Assembly (NCBI GenBank): GCA_038217425.1
Contig: JBBQPM010000019.1
Location: 1-56,379 of the forward strand
Direction of reading: 5' to 3'
DNA length: 56,379 bases
Source: JAIEPT01 sp038217425
GTDB taxonomy: Bacteria > Planctomycetota > Planctomycetia > Gemmatales > Gemmataceae
Positions within the stretch are counted from its first letter, which is position 1. Each line of letters starts with the position of its first letter. The notes under the pieces are model-generated. The model ran no database searches. It had not been told where the DNA came from and saw only the letters and a list, made by a program, of their open reading frames with translations. This document shows positions 18,066-26,118 of the stretch, piece by piece. The position numbers were made by a program, and so were the translations under genes.

Positions 18066-19406
18066 TTACTTCTTGCCGATGCAGAAGACCCAGCGATCGG
18101 TGCGGAAGAACAGCTGCCCGTCCGAAGCTGCGGGCGAGCTGTAACACTTGTCGCCGAGCTCGTTCTTCGCGACTAACTCGAACGCCGCGCCCGGCTTGAT
18201 GACGTAGGTATTGCCGTCGTCGTCGGGGATGTAGACGTAGTCCTTCGAGGCGATCGGCGAGGAACTGTGATGCCGGCCCAGCTGCTGCATGTATTGCCGG
18301 GCGCCGGTCTTCGCTTCGAAGCAGTTGAGAAAGCCGGGGTCGGAAATGACGTAGAGCCAGGGGCCGTGCAGGATTGGCGACGGGACATACGCGGCCTGTT
18401 TGTTGTTGACCTTTTCGTGCCAGGCGACGTGGGTCTTGCTGACGTCGCCCAGTCCGTCGGCGCGGATGGCGATGTTGTGATACGTGGGGAAACCCGCGGT
18501 CAGGAAGAAGAGTTCCTGGCCCAGGACGGGCGAGGCGACGAACTGCTCGGTCGGGCCCTGCACGGTCCAGAGGAGTTTGCCGGTATCGGGGTCGTAGCTG
18601 GTGACCGCCTCGGCGCCGGAGAGGACCATCTGCATCCTGCCGCCGGCCTCGGCGATGAGCGGCGCGCAGTACGAGCGGATGCGTTTCTCGCGCGGGATGC
18701 GGTAACGCTCGGCGCCGGTCGCCTTCTCGAGCGCGACGACGTACGCCTCGGCGTCCTGGTCGGCGTTCAGGATAATCGTGTCTTTGTAGGGGATGGGAAT
18801 CGAGCAGAAGCCGTGCCGGCAGTAGAATTGGCCCGGCGTGGTCTTCCAGACGAGATTACCGGCGAAGTCGTAGCAGGCGACGATCATCTCCGAGGCGTAG
18901 TTTTTGTAGTTTTCGTTCTTCTTGTTATTTTCGAGGTAAGTGCCGTCGCTGCCGCGCGGTTTTTGGGGCGCCGTCTCGCCTTCTTTCTTGAAGCGGAGCT
19001 GCGAGAAAGCGACGAAGACATGCCGGCCGTCGGCGGCGGGCGTGGCGCTCGAGTAGCTGTTGAGGCCGTGCTTGGGTTCCAGCGGCGACTTCAGGACTTC
19101 GCGTTCCCAGAGGATTTTGCCGTCGGTTCGGTCCATGCAGATCAGCATTCGGCGTTTGCTTTCGCCTTCGTCTTCGAGCATGGCGGTGGTGACGAAGACG
19201 CGGTTGGCGGAGACGACGGGCGAGGAATGGCCGATGCCCTTGAGGGGCGTCTTCCAGGCGATGTTATCGGTGGCGCTCCATTTAACGGGGAGATTGGGCT
19301 CATTCGAGGAACCGTCGAGCCGAGGGCCGCGCCAGGCGGGCCAATCCTCCGCATAAATTGAGGTCGGCAGCAACAGGAGAGTGGTAAATAGCAGACGCAA
19401 ACTCAT
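18066..19406 (-). CDS. Exported PQQ-binding-like beta-propeller protein (BamB-like)
   Basis: The 446-residue protein has a signal peptide (residues 1-19, ending IYA). It then begins EDWPAWRGPRLDG, the typical opening of planctomycete PQQ-like repeat proteins. Repeats of the type G..LW and YVVALEKATG, WTVQGP and DDDGNTYVIKPG follow, consistent with an eight-bladed propeller. Such proteins are usually periplasmic; only some bind PQQ, and no dehydrogenase-specific Cys-Cys pair is seen here. A decayed relative lies at 42213-42690. It is monocistronic, with a mobile-looking inverted repeat upstream. Confidence 0.8.
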   Translation of the reverse strand: MSLRLLFTTLLLLPTSIYAEDWPAWRGPRLDGSSNEPNLPVKWSATDNIAWKTPLKGIGHSSPVVSANRVFVTTAMLEDEGESKRRMLICMDRTDGKILWEREVLKSPLEPKHGLNSYSSATPAADGRHVFVAFSQLRFKKEGETAPQKPRGSDGTYLENNKKNENYKNYASEMIVACYDFAGNLVWKTTPGQFYCRHGFCSIPIPYKDTIILNADQDAEAYVVALEKATGAERYRIPREKRIRSYCAPLIAEAGGRMQMVLSGAEAVTSYDPDTGKLLWTVQGPTEQFVASPVLGQELFFLTAGFPTYHNIAIRADGLGDVSKTHVAWHEKVNNKQAAYVPSPILHGPWLYVISDPGFLNCFEAKTGARQYMQQLGRHHSSSPIASKDYVYIPDDDGNTYVIKPGAAFELVAKNELGDKCYSSPAASDGQLFFRTDRWVFCIGKK

Positions 19407-19480
19407 GATGATCGGCTCCAGAAACGCGGGAGGGTGGTGGGTGCCTTTTGGGGCGCGGGCAAGAATGGAATTGTCAGAAG

Positions 19481-19584
19481 AATCAAGCCGCAGAGGTCAC
19501 AGAGAATTAAAGAAAAAACACTCAGCCGACAGGGCGGCAGGGTCTTTTTTTCTCTGTGCTCTCTGTGTCCTCTGTGGCTTGATT
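19481..19584. repeat. Inverted repeat, CCACAGAG family, copy 2
   Basis: AATCAAGCC.CAGAGG at 19481 onward pairs with CCTCTGTGGCTTGATT ending at 19584. The inner arms GAGAATTAAAGAAAAAA and TTTTTTTCTCTGTG are also near-complementary. It resembles the element at 2634-2754 in sequence style and size. It occupies the 397-base gap between the divergent PQQ and exosortase genes; the rest of that gap shows no gene. Confidence 0.8.
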
Positions 19585-19803
19585 TCGAACCCCCTTGATC
19601 TTGCACTCGCCTTTAGTTTCGCACAACTCGCGAACGATTTCCAATATGAATTGTATCCGGCGTGATAGAATAATCGGAAGATCCGGAGGCCGCCGCTCCG
19701 CTTTTCTTGCCGGGAAAGACTCCTGGCAAAACTTTTTGACTTATACTCTCCGTAGAGACGGTAACGTTTGAACCGTTTCTAAGGGAAATGCAAACCACCA
19801 CCC

Positions 19804-20787
19804 ATGAACGAACTGCCCGCCAAAACGAAGGCTGGCCTGGGCCTCTTCCAGGACGACACGTCCCATCCGGGTCGTGATTTCGGTGTGTTCGTCGGCCTGA
19901 TTTCGACGCTCATCTGGGCGTACTGGACCACGATCGTCACCATGGCCGAGCGCTGGACGCACGACCCGCAATATTCGCATGGTTTCCTGGTGCCGGTGTT
20001 TGCGCTCGCCATTCTCTGGGTGCGCCGCGACGCGTATGAACCGGGGGGGACGCCGACGTTCTGGGGGTTGGGTCTGCTTTTTCTCGGCCTGGCGCTCAGT
20101 TTCTACGCGGTACGCCTCGATCTGGAATGGCTCGACGCCAGCTCGCTGATCGTATGTCTTGCCGGCATCGTCCTTTGGGTCGGCGGTTGGCCGATGCTGC
20201 GCTGGGCCTGGCCCGGCGTGCTTTTCTTGTGTTTCATGCTGCCGCTGCCGTTCCGCGTCGAAGTCTCGCTCGCCCACCCGCTGCGCCGAGTCGCAACCGT
20301 CTGCAGCACCTACGGATTGCAAGCGTTCGGCTATCCCGCGACGGCCGAGGGGAATGTGATCCTGCTCGATCAACCCGATCCCACGGCCGTCGACCCATAC
20401 ATCCGCCTGGGCGTCGCCGAGGCGTGCAGCGGTCTCGGCATGCTCATGACGTTCTTCGCCCTGTCGACCGCGGCCGCCATTATCCTTCCCGGGCCGCTGC
20501 TCGACCGCTGTTTGTTGGTGGCAAGCGCCATCCCGATCGCCGTCTTCGTCAACGTGCTTCGCATCACCGTCACCGGCATGGCCCACTACAGCTGGGGAGA
20601 AAAGGTCGGCAACGCCATCATGCACGACTTCGCCGGCTGGCTCATGATGCCGCTCGCGCTGCTCATCCTTTGGCTTGAACTAAAATTCCTGAATCGATTG
20701 CTCCCCCCGGCGGACGAGGATCCCGACGCTCCGCCGATCCCCGCTTGGACGCTGCTGCTCCCTGCAAAACGCGAGGTTTCCCCATGA
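19804..20787 (+). CDS. Exosortase/archaeosortase family transpeptidase
   Basis: This 327-residue multi-pass membrane protein has about eight hydrophobic helices. The exosortase catalytic triad is visible: Cys208 in EACSGLG, Arg253 in NVLRI and His274 in the HDFAGW motif. Exosortases cleave and probably transfer C-terminally tagged (PEP-CTERM-like) surface proteins, usually in organisms making exopolysaccharide. Its stop overlaps the next start (ATGA), so it is translationally coupled to the co-polymerase/kinase gene. I see no PEP-CTERM substrate in the window. Which exosortase subtype this is cannot be settled by eye. Confidence 0.9.
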   Translation: MNELPAKTKAGLGLFQDDTSHPGRDFGVFVGLISTLIWAYWTTIVTMAERWTHDPQYSHGFLVPVFALAILWVRRDAYEPGGTPTFWGLGLLFLGLALSFYAVRLDLEWLDASSLIVCLAGIVLWVGGWPMLRWAWPGVLFLCFMLPLPFRVEVSLAHPLRRVATVCSTYGLQAFGYPATAEGNVILLDQPDPTAVDPYIRLGVAEACSGLGMLMTFFALSTAAAIILPGPLLDRCLLVASAIPIAVFVNVLRITVTGMAHYSWGEKVGNAIMHDFAGWLMMPLALLILWLELKFLNRLLPPADEDPDAPPIPAWTLLLPAKREVSP

Positions 20788-23012
20788 ACGTCAGCCACGA
20801 TCAGATCGACCCCATGCGGACCACGCTCATCCTCAATCAGGCCGCCGCCAGCAACGGCTTGCCCCCCGGCATCAATGCGCCCCCCAACTTCAGCTCGCTC
20901 TGGCAGGCCTTTCAGCGCCGCTGGCTCGTCGCCGTCTGCCTTGGCGTCCTCTTCGGCTGTGCCGTCTTCGCGCTGCTGCTCACCGTGTTTCCCGCCAAGT
21001 ACGTCGCTGAGGCACGGATCGGCGTTTCGCAGAAAAACAAAGGGCTCAACACTTTCACGCAAGGCGAGCAGCAAGACTTCAACCTCTTCAAGAAAACGGT
21101 CGAAGCGAATGTGAAGACTCCCAGCAATCTCCAGAAGACGCTTGACCAGTATGTCAGCAAAGAGGAAGCGGCCAAGGGCGTCGATGGCCGACGTTTGCGC
21201 GATCTCGAGTTCATTCGCACGAACAGCGGCGACGACCTTAAATGGCTCGAAAAGGCCCTCAAGACGCACTGGAACGTCGGCCCCGAAACGCTCACTATCC
21301 AGCTTTCCGGCGACAATCCCGAGGAAGTCGCGCTGATCCTCAATACGCTCGTCGCCACGTTCGAGAAGGACTACCAGAGCACCGATTACAAGTTGCAAAC
21401 TGAACAGTACGAGGCCCTGGAAAAGAAGGTCAAGGATCAGGCGCGGAAACTCGCCGAGGCGAATGACGATCTCGTCAAATCCGGGGGCCTGCTGCGGCCC
21501 AAGGATACCGATCTCATCAACTACCAACGTTCGCAGATGGGAGGCTGGCAAGTATCCCTCGTTGAAAAGGAAAACGAATTCATCAGCAAAACCAAGACGC
21601 TCGAAACGTACTTGTCGTGGATCGCGAATCCGAGCCACATCGTGCTTTCGGCGGCCGCTGTCGATAAGGATCTGGTGAGCGAACCGCTGATCATGAGGGA
21701 CCTTGAAAATCTTAAACGCGTTGACGGCATTATCGAAAGCATCTACAAGGTGGCCCCGGCGATTATTGCCGATCAAGAATCGGCCAAGTACAAGGACGAA
21801 CGCGAACGCACTCTGCGCCGCATCGAAGAACAAAAGAAAGCCCTGCGTCCCCTCATCGAATCCCGGCTCCGCGACGTCGAGAAGGCGAAGCTCGCCAACG
21901 AAATCCCCAGACTCAAACTCGAAGTCGACACGGCGCTGTCGCAGAAGAATAATCTGGCTGCAAAGCTCGAAGACGCCAAGAAGACGCTCGATCAAATGCC
22001 CAACAGCTCGCTGAGTTCGTCGCAGGCGGCAAAGCAAAAGGAAGTCGAGGCGCTTCAGGACAGTCTGAAAACTTCGAAGCAGCAGCTGGCGGACATCGAT
22101 TTCAAACGCCAAAAGGACTTGCGCGTGAGCATCGTCGAGAACGCCCAGGCGCCCAAGCAGAAGGATACCGCCCGGCAAATGAAGGTCGCCGGCGGCGGCG
22201 CGGGGCTCGCCTGCTTGCTCGTGGTTTCGCTCATATCGTTTAGTGAATTTCGCACCCGTAAGATCAGCCGGCCTGAAGACGTCAGTTACGGCCTGGGCAT
22301 TCGGCTCATGGGGACGATCCCGCCGCTCCCCGCCAAGATCCGCAAGAATCTCGCGGACGGCCAGGCGCAGTCGCACTGGCAGGTGCAGCTCAACGAATCC
22401 GTCGATACCGTCCGCACCATGCTCTTGCACGCCGCCCGCGCCGAACAGACCAAGGTCGTGCTGGTCACCAGCGCCGCGTCCGGCGAAGGCAAGACGTCGC
22501 TCGCCAGCCAGCTCGCCGCCAGCCTGGCGCGGGCCTGGAAGAAGACGCTGCTCATCGACGGCGATCTGCGTAATCCCGCGAACCACAAACTCTTCGGTCT
22601 GCCCCTGGAGCCCGGCCTGTGCGAACTCCTGCGCGGCGAAATCAACGTCGGCGAAGCTGTCCGCTGCACGCAGATCAGCCGACTCTGGATGATCTCGGCC
22701 GGGCACTGGGACCAACACGCGATTCAGGCCCTGGCGCAGGAAAATGTTCGTACGATGCTCGACCAACTCAAACAGCAATACGACTTTATCATTATCGACT
22801 CGAGCCCGGTGCTCGCGGTCGCCGACGCCTTGCTCCTGGGCCAGCACGCCGACGCGTCGATCCTGGCGGTGATGCGCGACGTGAGCCAAAGTCCCGCGGT
22901 GTTTGCCGCCAAGTGTCGGCTCGACAATCTGGGCATCAAGTCGCTGGGCGCGGTGATGATTGGGGCGCCGAACACGCTGGCGCACCTGAGCGCCAAGTAC
23001 ATCGGGAGCTAA
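20784..23012 (+). CDS. Polysaccharide co-polymerase with BY-type tyrosine kinase domain (Wzc/GumC-like)
   Basis: The 742-residue protein has a first membrane segment at about 50-72 and a long periplasmic coiled-coil region at about 100-465. A second membrane segment lies at about 467-487. A cytosolic BY-kinase domain follows, with Walker A SGEGKTS (Lys570), Walker A' LLIDGDLRNP and Walker B FIIIDSSP. The family controls chain length and export of exopolysaccharide. The terminal Tyr cluster that is normally autophosphorylated is absent (the protein ends AKYIGS, one Tyr). Start ATG at 20784 overlaps the exosortase stop by ATGA; an upstream frame start was rejected because it lies inside that gene. 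The EpsI gene follows 3 bases after the stop. Confidence 0.88.
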   Translation: MNVSHDQIDPMRTTLILNQAAASNGLPPGINAPPNFSSLWQAFQRRWLVAVCLGVLFGCAVFALLLTVFPAKYVAEARIGVSQKNKGLNTFTQGEQQDFNLFKKTVEANVKTPSNLQKTLDQYVSKEEAAKGVDGRRLRDLEFIRTNSGDDLKWLEKALKTHWNVGPETLTIQLSGDNPEEVALILNTLVATFEKDYQSTDYKLQTEQYEALEKKVKDQARKLAEANDDLVKSGGLLRPKDTDLINYQRSQMGGWQVSLVEKENEFISKTKTLETYLSWIANPSHIVLSAAAVDKDLVSEPLIMRDLENLKRVDGIIESIYKVAPAIIADQESAKYKDERERTLRRIEEQKKALRPLIESRLRDVEKAKLANEIPRLKLEVDTALSQKNNLAAKLEDAKKTLDQMPNSSLSSSQAAKQKEVEALQDSLKTSKQQLADIDFKRQKDLRVSIVENAQAPKQKDTARQMKVAGGGAGLACLLVVSLISFSEFRTRKISRPEDVSYGLGIRLMGTIPPLPAKIRKNLADGQAQSHWQVQLNESVDTVRTMLLHAARAEQTKVVLVTSAASGEGKTSLASQLAASLARAWKKTLLIDGDLRNPANHKLFGLPLEPGLCELLRGEINVGEAVRCTQISRLWMISAGHWDQHAIQALAQENVRTMLDQLKQQYDFIIIDSSPVLAVADALLLGQHADASILAVMRDVSQSPAVFAAKCRLDNLGIKSLGAVMIGAPNTLAHLSAKYIGS

Positions 23013-23015
23013 ACC

Positions 23016-23642
23016 ATGCAGCGCTGGGCCGCCTTCGCCATCGCGTTCGTCGTGCTGCTCATTGGCGGCATCGTCCATGGCACCCTCGCGGACCGCTGGC
23101 AAACCAGTACGGCGCTCACCACCGCCGTCGAACGGCTTCCCGGCGTGCCGAATGACGTCGGCGCCTGGCATGGGAAAGATTCCGAGCACATTCCCAAATC
23201 CGACTTCGAGCAGACCGGGGCCCTCAGCTATCTCGTCCGCATCTATCAACGTCCGGGGCACGAGCCGATCGAAGTCATCCTCATGTGCGGCCGACCGGGG
23301 CGCATGAGCGTCCACACGCCCGAGATTTGTTACGGCGGCGTCGGCTACGAACTTCGCAATCCTCCCAAGCGATCCGAGACTTCCAACGGAAGTTTCTGGA
23401 AGGCCCAGTTCAGCAAGCCCAAAACCAAGGCGTCGGACCTCGCCCTTTATTGGTCGTGGAACGCGGGCGCCGGGTGGACCGCGTCCGATTCGCCGCGTTG
23501 GGCCTTCGCGGGACAGTCGTTCCTCTTCAAGCTATACCTATCCCAACGGCGTATAATGAACGTCGAAGGCCCGTCGGAGACGGAACTGTTTCTCCGCGAG
23601 TTTCTGCCCGTGCTCGAGCGGACGTTGTTGCCAGGTTCCTGA
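23016..23642 (+). CDS. EpsI-domain exosortase-associated protein
   Basis: The 208-residue protein has an N-terminal membrane segment (4-26) and an EpsI domain. The characteristic RMSVHTPEICYGGVGYEL block lies at about 91-108. EpsI domains are found fused or adjacent to exosortases and are linked to exopolysaccharide production; the biochemical role is unclear. It starts 3 bases after the BY-kinase stop and is the last gene of the three-gene operon. A palindromic repeat follows 25 bases downstream. Confidence 0.88.
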   Translation: MQRWAAFAIAFVVLLIGGIVHGTLADRWQTSTALTTAVERLPGVPNDVGAWHGKDSEHIPKSDFEQTGALSYLVRIYQRPGHEPIEVILMCGRPGRMSVHTPEICYGGVGYELRNPPKRSETSNGSFWKAQFSKPKTKASDLALYWSWNAGAGWTASDSPRWAFAGQSFLFKLYLSQRRIMNVEGPSETELFLREFLPVLERTLLPGS

Positions 23643-23666
23643 TTCGTTTAGGACCCGGGGGCTCCA

Positions 23667-23728
23667 TTCGTAGGGCGAGCGGCTCGCTTGCCTGGCATGC
23701 AAGACAAGCGAGCCGCTTGTCCTACGAA
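23667..23728. repeat. Palindrome, CGTAGGGC-AGCGG family, copy 1
   Basis: TTCGTAGGGCGAGCGGCTCG (23667 onward) pairs with the arm ending CCTACGAA at 23728 with few mismatches; the loop is about 14 bases. The arm is nearly identical to one arm of the palindrome at 42091-42156. It lies just after the EpsI gene, where it could act as a terminator or RNA-stabilising hairpin. Confidence 0.85.
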
Positions 23729-23837
23729 AGAAAACTTGAAGGAATCCGAAAAATGTTCCGAGATTTTGTCTGTTCGTGCCCGTTCCTCCCGTTTGTCTGG
23801 TAGACGCACCCCAATCCCCCCGCTTGGAACCGCTACC

Positions 23838-24578
23838 ATGATTCGCCAACGACTTCTGAAACTTTGCAGTCTGATCGCCCTCTTCGTGGTCACCGCGCTT
23901 GCCCAGGCCCAGGTCGACGAGAATCGCCTGTACCAACGCGTACTCCGCAGTAGCAATTGGGTCATCGCGCCCGAACTCTCGGGCTCGGGAGTGGTCATCG
24001 ACGTGCAGCGGCGGCTGGTGCTGACCAACTATCACGTGGTTCGCGAGAATTCCAGCGTACAAGTCGTCTTCCCGCTCTATCAAGACGGCCAGGTCATGCG
24101 CGATCGCGACTATTACTTCAAGAACTGGGAAAAGTTCGCCCGCAGCGGCCGAGTACTACACCGCGACTCAGCGAAAGATTTGGCCCTGATTCAACTCGAT
24201 TCGCTCCCTTACGGGATCGAAGCGATGCCGCTGGCTCAGAGTTCGGTGGCAGTGAACGATCAGGTCTTCCGCATCGGCAGCCCAGCGGCGCAAGGGTCGG
24301 CGTGGACCTTCTCGAAGGGGACGACCAAGTTTCTACAGAACTTCAAGGCCAACTACGACAACGGCCAAAAGACTGAAGCGTTCACGCTCTTTAGCGACAT
24401 GCCCGGCATCAAGGGGCACTCGGGAGCCGCGACCTGCAACCACCTGGGCGAGTTGGTCGCCATCCACGCCGCCGAGCACAGTGAATCGAAGATGTCAATG
24501 GGCGTGCATCTCTCGGACGTGCGTCGATTCTTGAGCCAGAGCAAGGCGTTCTCACAATTCGCGTCTGCCGGAAACTAA
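23838..24578 (+). CDS. Exported trypsin-like serine protease (S1, HtrA-like)
   Basis: The 246-residue protein has a signal peptide (1-23, ending AQA). Its chymotrypsin-like triad is His66 in TNYHVV, Asp114 in KDLALIQL and Ser195 in GHSGA. The usual GNSGG is replaced by GHSGA, which keeps the nucleophile but alters the oxyanion neighbourhood. No PDZ domain follows, unlike DegP/HtrA. Start ATG at 23838 was chosen because it precedes the signal peptide; the frame upstream runs through the palindromic repeat. It may process surface proteins, but that is only suggested by proximity to the exosortase operon. Confidence 0.8.
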   Translation: MIRQRLLKLCSLIALFVVTALAQAQVDENRLYQRVLRSSNWVIAPELSGSGVVIDVQRRLVLTNYHVVRENSSVQVVFPLYQDGQVMRDRDYYFKNWEKFARSGRVLHRDSAKDLALIQLDSLPYGIEAMPLAQSSVAVNDQVFRIGSPAAQGSAWTFSKGTTKFLQNFKANYDNGQKTEAFTLFSDMPGIKGHSGAATCNHLGELVAIHAAEHSESKMSMGVHLSDVRRFLSQSKAFSQFASAGN

Positions 24579-24588
24579 GTAAATGCGA

Positions 24589-24650
24589 AAAGCCCAGGGA
24601 TGACATCCCTGGGCCTTGGATTACCCAGGGATAGCCATCCCTGGGCTTTC
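24589..24650. terminator. Double palindrome between convergent genes (CCCAGGGAT family, copy 1)
   Basis: Two hairpins, GCCCAGGGAT-gac-ATCCCTGGGC (24592-24614) and CCCAGGGAT-agcc-ATCCCTGGG (24624 onward), lie back to back. The outer ends (AAAGCCCAGGGATG and CATCCCTGGGCTTT) also pair, giving a larger fold. The element exactly fills the gap between the protease and beta-barrel stops, and its AAA/TTT edges suit a bidirectional terminator. The same family occurs at 35821-35957. Confidence 0.75.
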
Positions 24651-24655
24651 GGTGT

Positions 24656-25834
24656 TTAGTACGACACGCCAGTGCGGATCGAGAGGCCGTAGAAGCCGAG
24701 GTTGCTCGACTGGGGTCCGTTGTTGCTGCCGAGGATGGTCGAGAGCCCCTGGGTGGCGTTGTCGGCGCCGAACCACGCTTGGCCGAGGAAGCCGACGCGG
24801 GCGAAGAAGTTGAACTGGCCGAGCGTCTGGGTGAACTCGGTACCGAGTTCAAGTTCGGCGATCGGCAGGATGTCGGAGCGATGGCTGGTGGATTCGAGGT
24901 TAAGAGAAAGGGGGCCACCCGCGATGGTGAAGCCGCCCGTGCTGGAGCCGCCGCCGAAGAGGATGCTGCCGCGCGAGTTGGCGTAGAGCTGCAGGAAGTC
25001 GTTGACGCGGTACTTGCCTTCGGCGGAAAGGGTGGGGCCCAGGCCGTTGAAGTTGTTGTTGGCGTAGAACGTGAAGACATCGATGCCGAAGCCCGGGTCG
25101 GTCGAGGTGACGTCGAACCGGTAAGACTGACTGAGATTCAGGTAGCGAATACCTGCAGATCCCAATAGCGACCATCGACCCGTCTGAAGGGCATAGGTCG
25201 CTTCGAAATCGAAGATCAGGAACTGAATGTCGCTACGAGCTTCGGCACGTTCGGTGGGACCGAAACCGGTGAGCAGGGAGATCAGGCTTCCCGCCAGAAA
25301 CGAGCCGGGCGCTACCAGTGTGGGACCGGCCGTGCCCTGGGCGGCAGCGATCGAGTTGTTCTGATATTGCATGTAATTGGAGCGAACGCCGATGCCGCTG
25401 TCCCAAGTGTAGCCGATGAAGACGGAGGGGGCGACGTCCATGCCGTAGCTGAAGTCGTACTGGCGAATGGGGACGTTGACGCCGATACCGGGGCCCAGGA
25501 CGATGTTGGGGGTCACCAGCGAGAACGCCGGATTGCTTTCAAACGACGGCTGCAGAATCATGAGACCCAGGCCCGCGGACCAGCCGCCGCGTGACCGGGG
25601 TTCTTCGCAGGAGGGGCCTTGCAGCACGTGCGGAGCGGTCGCCGGTTGCGGTTCGTCGAAGGCTATTTGGGTAATCGGGGCAGGCGTGCCGACTGATTCC
25701 ATCACATAGGTCGGCGCCGGAGGAGGGCTATTTTTCTGATCGGACCATTTAACGACGTAATCCTGGGCGTAGCTAGTTTTCAGCGAGAAACCCAGAGCCA
25801 AGAGAGCCAGGAAGTGCATCCATGCACGCTTCAT
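24656..25834 (-). CDS. Outer-membrane beta-barrel protein (Lpg1974/BBP7-like)
   Basis: The 392-residue protein has a signal peptide (1-23, ending SYA), a Pro-rich linker and then about 300 residues of alternating-strand sequence rich in Gly, Tyr, Phe and Asn. It ends in an aromatic residue (GVSY), as barrel proteins often do. Phrases such as GLGLMILQPSFESNPAF and YLNLSQSYRFDV resemble the Lpg1974-type pore-forming proteins common in planctomycetes. Start ATG at 25834 has AGGGA eight bases upstream; an earlier in-frame ATG would spoil the signal peptide. The assignment to Lpg1974 is by general resemblance. Confidence 0.65.
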   Translation of the reverse strand: MKRAWMHFLALLALGFSLKTSYAQDYVVKWSDQKNSPPPAPTYVMESVGTPAPITQIAFDEPQPATAPHVLQGPSCEEPRSRGGWSAGLGLMILQPSFESNPAFSLVTPNIVLGPGIGVNVPIRQYDFSYGMDVAPSVFIGYTWDSGIGVRSNYMQYQNNSIAAAQGTAGPTLVAPGSFLAGSLISLLTGFGPTERAEARSDIQFLIFDFEATYALQTGRWSLLGSAGIRYLNLSQSYRFDVTSTDPGFGIDVFTFYANNNFNGLGPTLSAEGKYRVNDFLQLYANSRGSILFGGGSSTGGFTIAGGPLSLNLESTSHRSDILPIAELELGTEFTQTLGQFNFFARVGFLGQAWFGADNATQGLSTILGSNNGPQSSNLGFYGLSIRTGVSY

Positions 25835-26105
25835 AGGAATTCCCTTTCGTGAAGAAAGCAAAGAGAAGTTTTGTTCCGCCCGGCGCCGTCCCTCCTAAAA
25901 GAAGGCACTCGTGGAACCTACCCTAAAGATCGAATTTTGAGCGCCGCGGGAGAATTGAAAACGACCGGCACATCCCGCAAATCCCGCCTTTCGCCCGGCC
26001 AATCCAAACGATCGGCATTGCCCGCATCAACGATGCCTTCGTTACAGATTCCGCGCTCCCGGCGGAAGTTGGGAGAATTGGGCTGGCGCTCCCCGCGTCC
26101 CACGG

Positions 26106-26111
26106 TAGAAT
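26106..26111 (+). promoter_or_regulatory. Possible -10 box very close to a start codon
   Basis: TAGAAT lies 7 bases before the ATG of the kinase-WD40 gene at 26119. If used, the mRNA would be leaderless or nearly so. There is no Shine-Dalgarno sequence between it and the ATG, which fits. No convincing -35 box is seen. Confidence 0.3.
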
Positions 26112-26118
26112 CGATGCC

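Noticed and set aside
19719..19747. Sigma54 promoter ahead of the exosortase gene
   Set aside because: TGGCA is present but the GC element at the required 10-base spacing is missing (GA instead).
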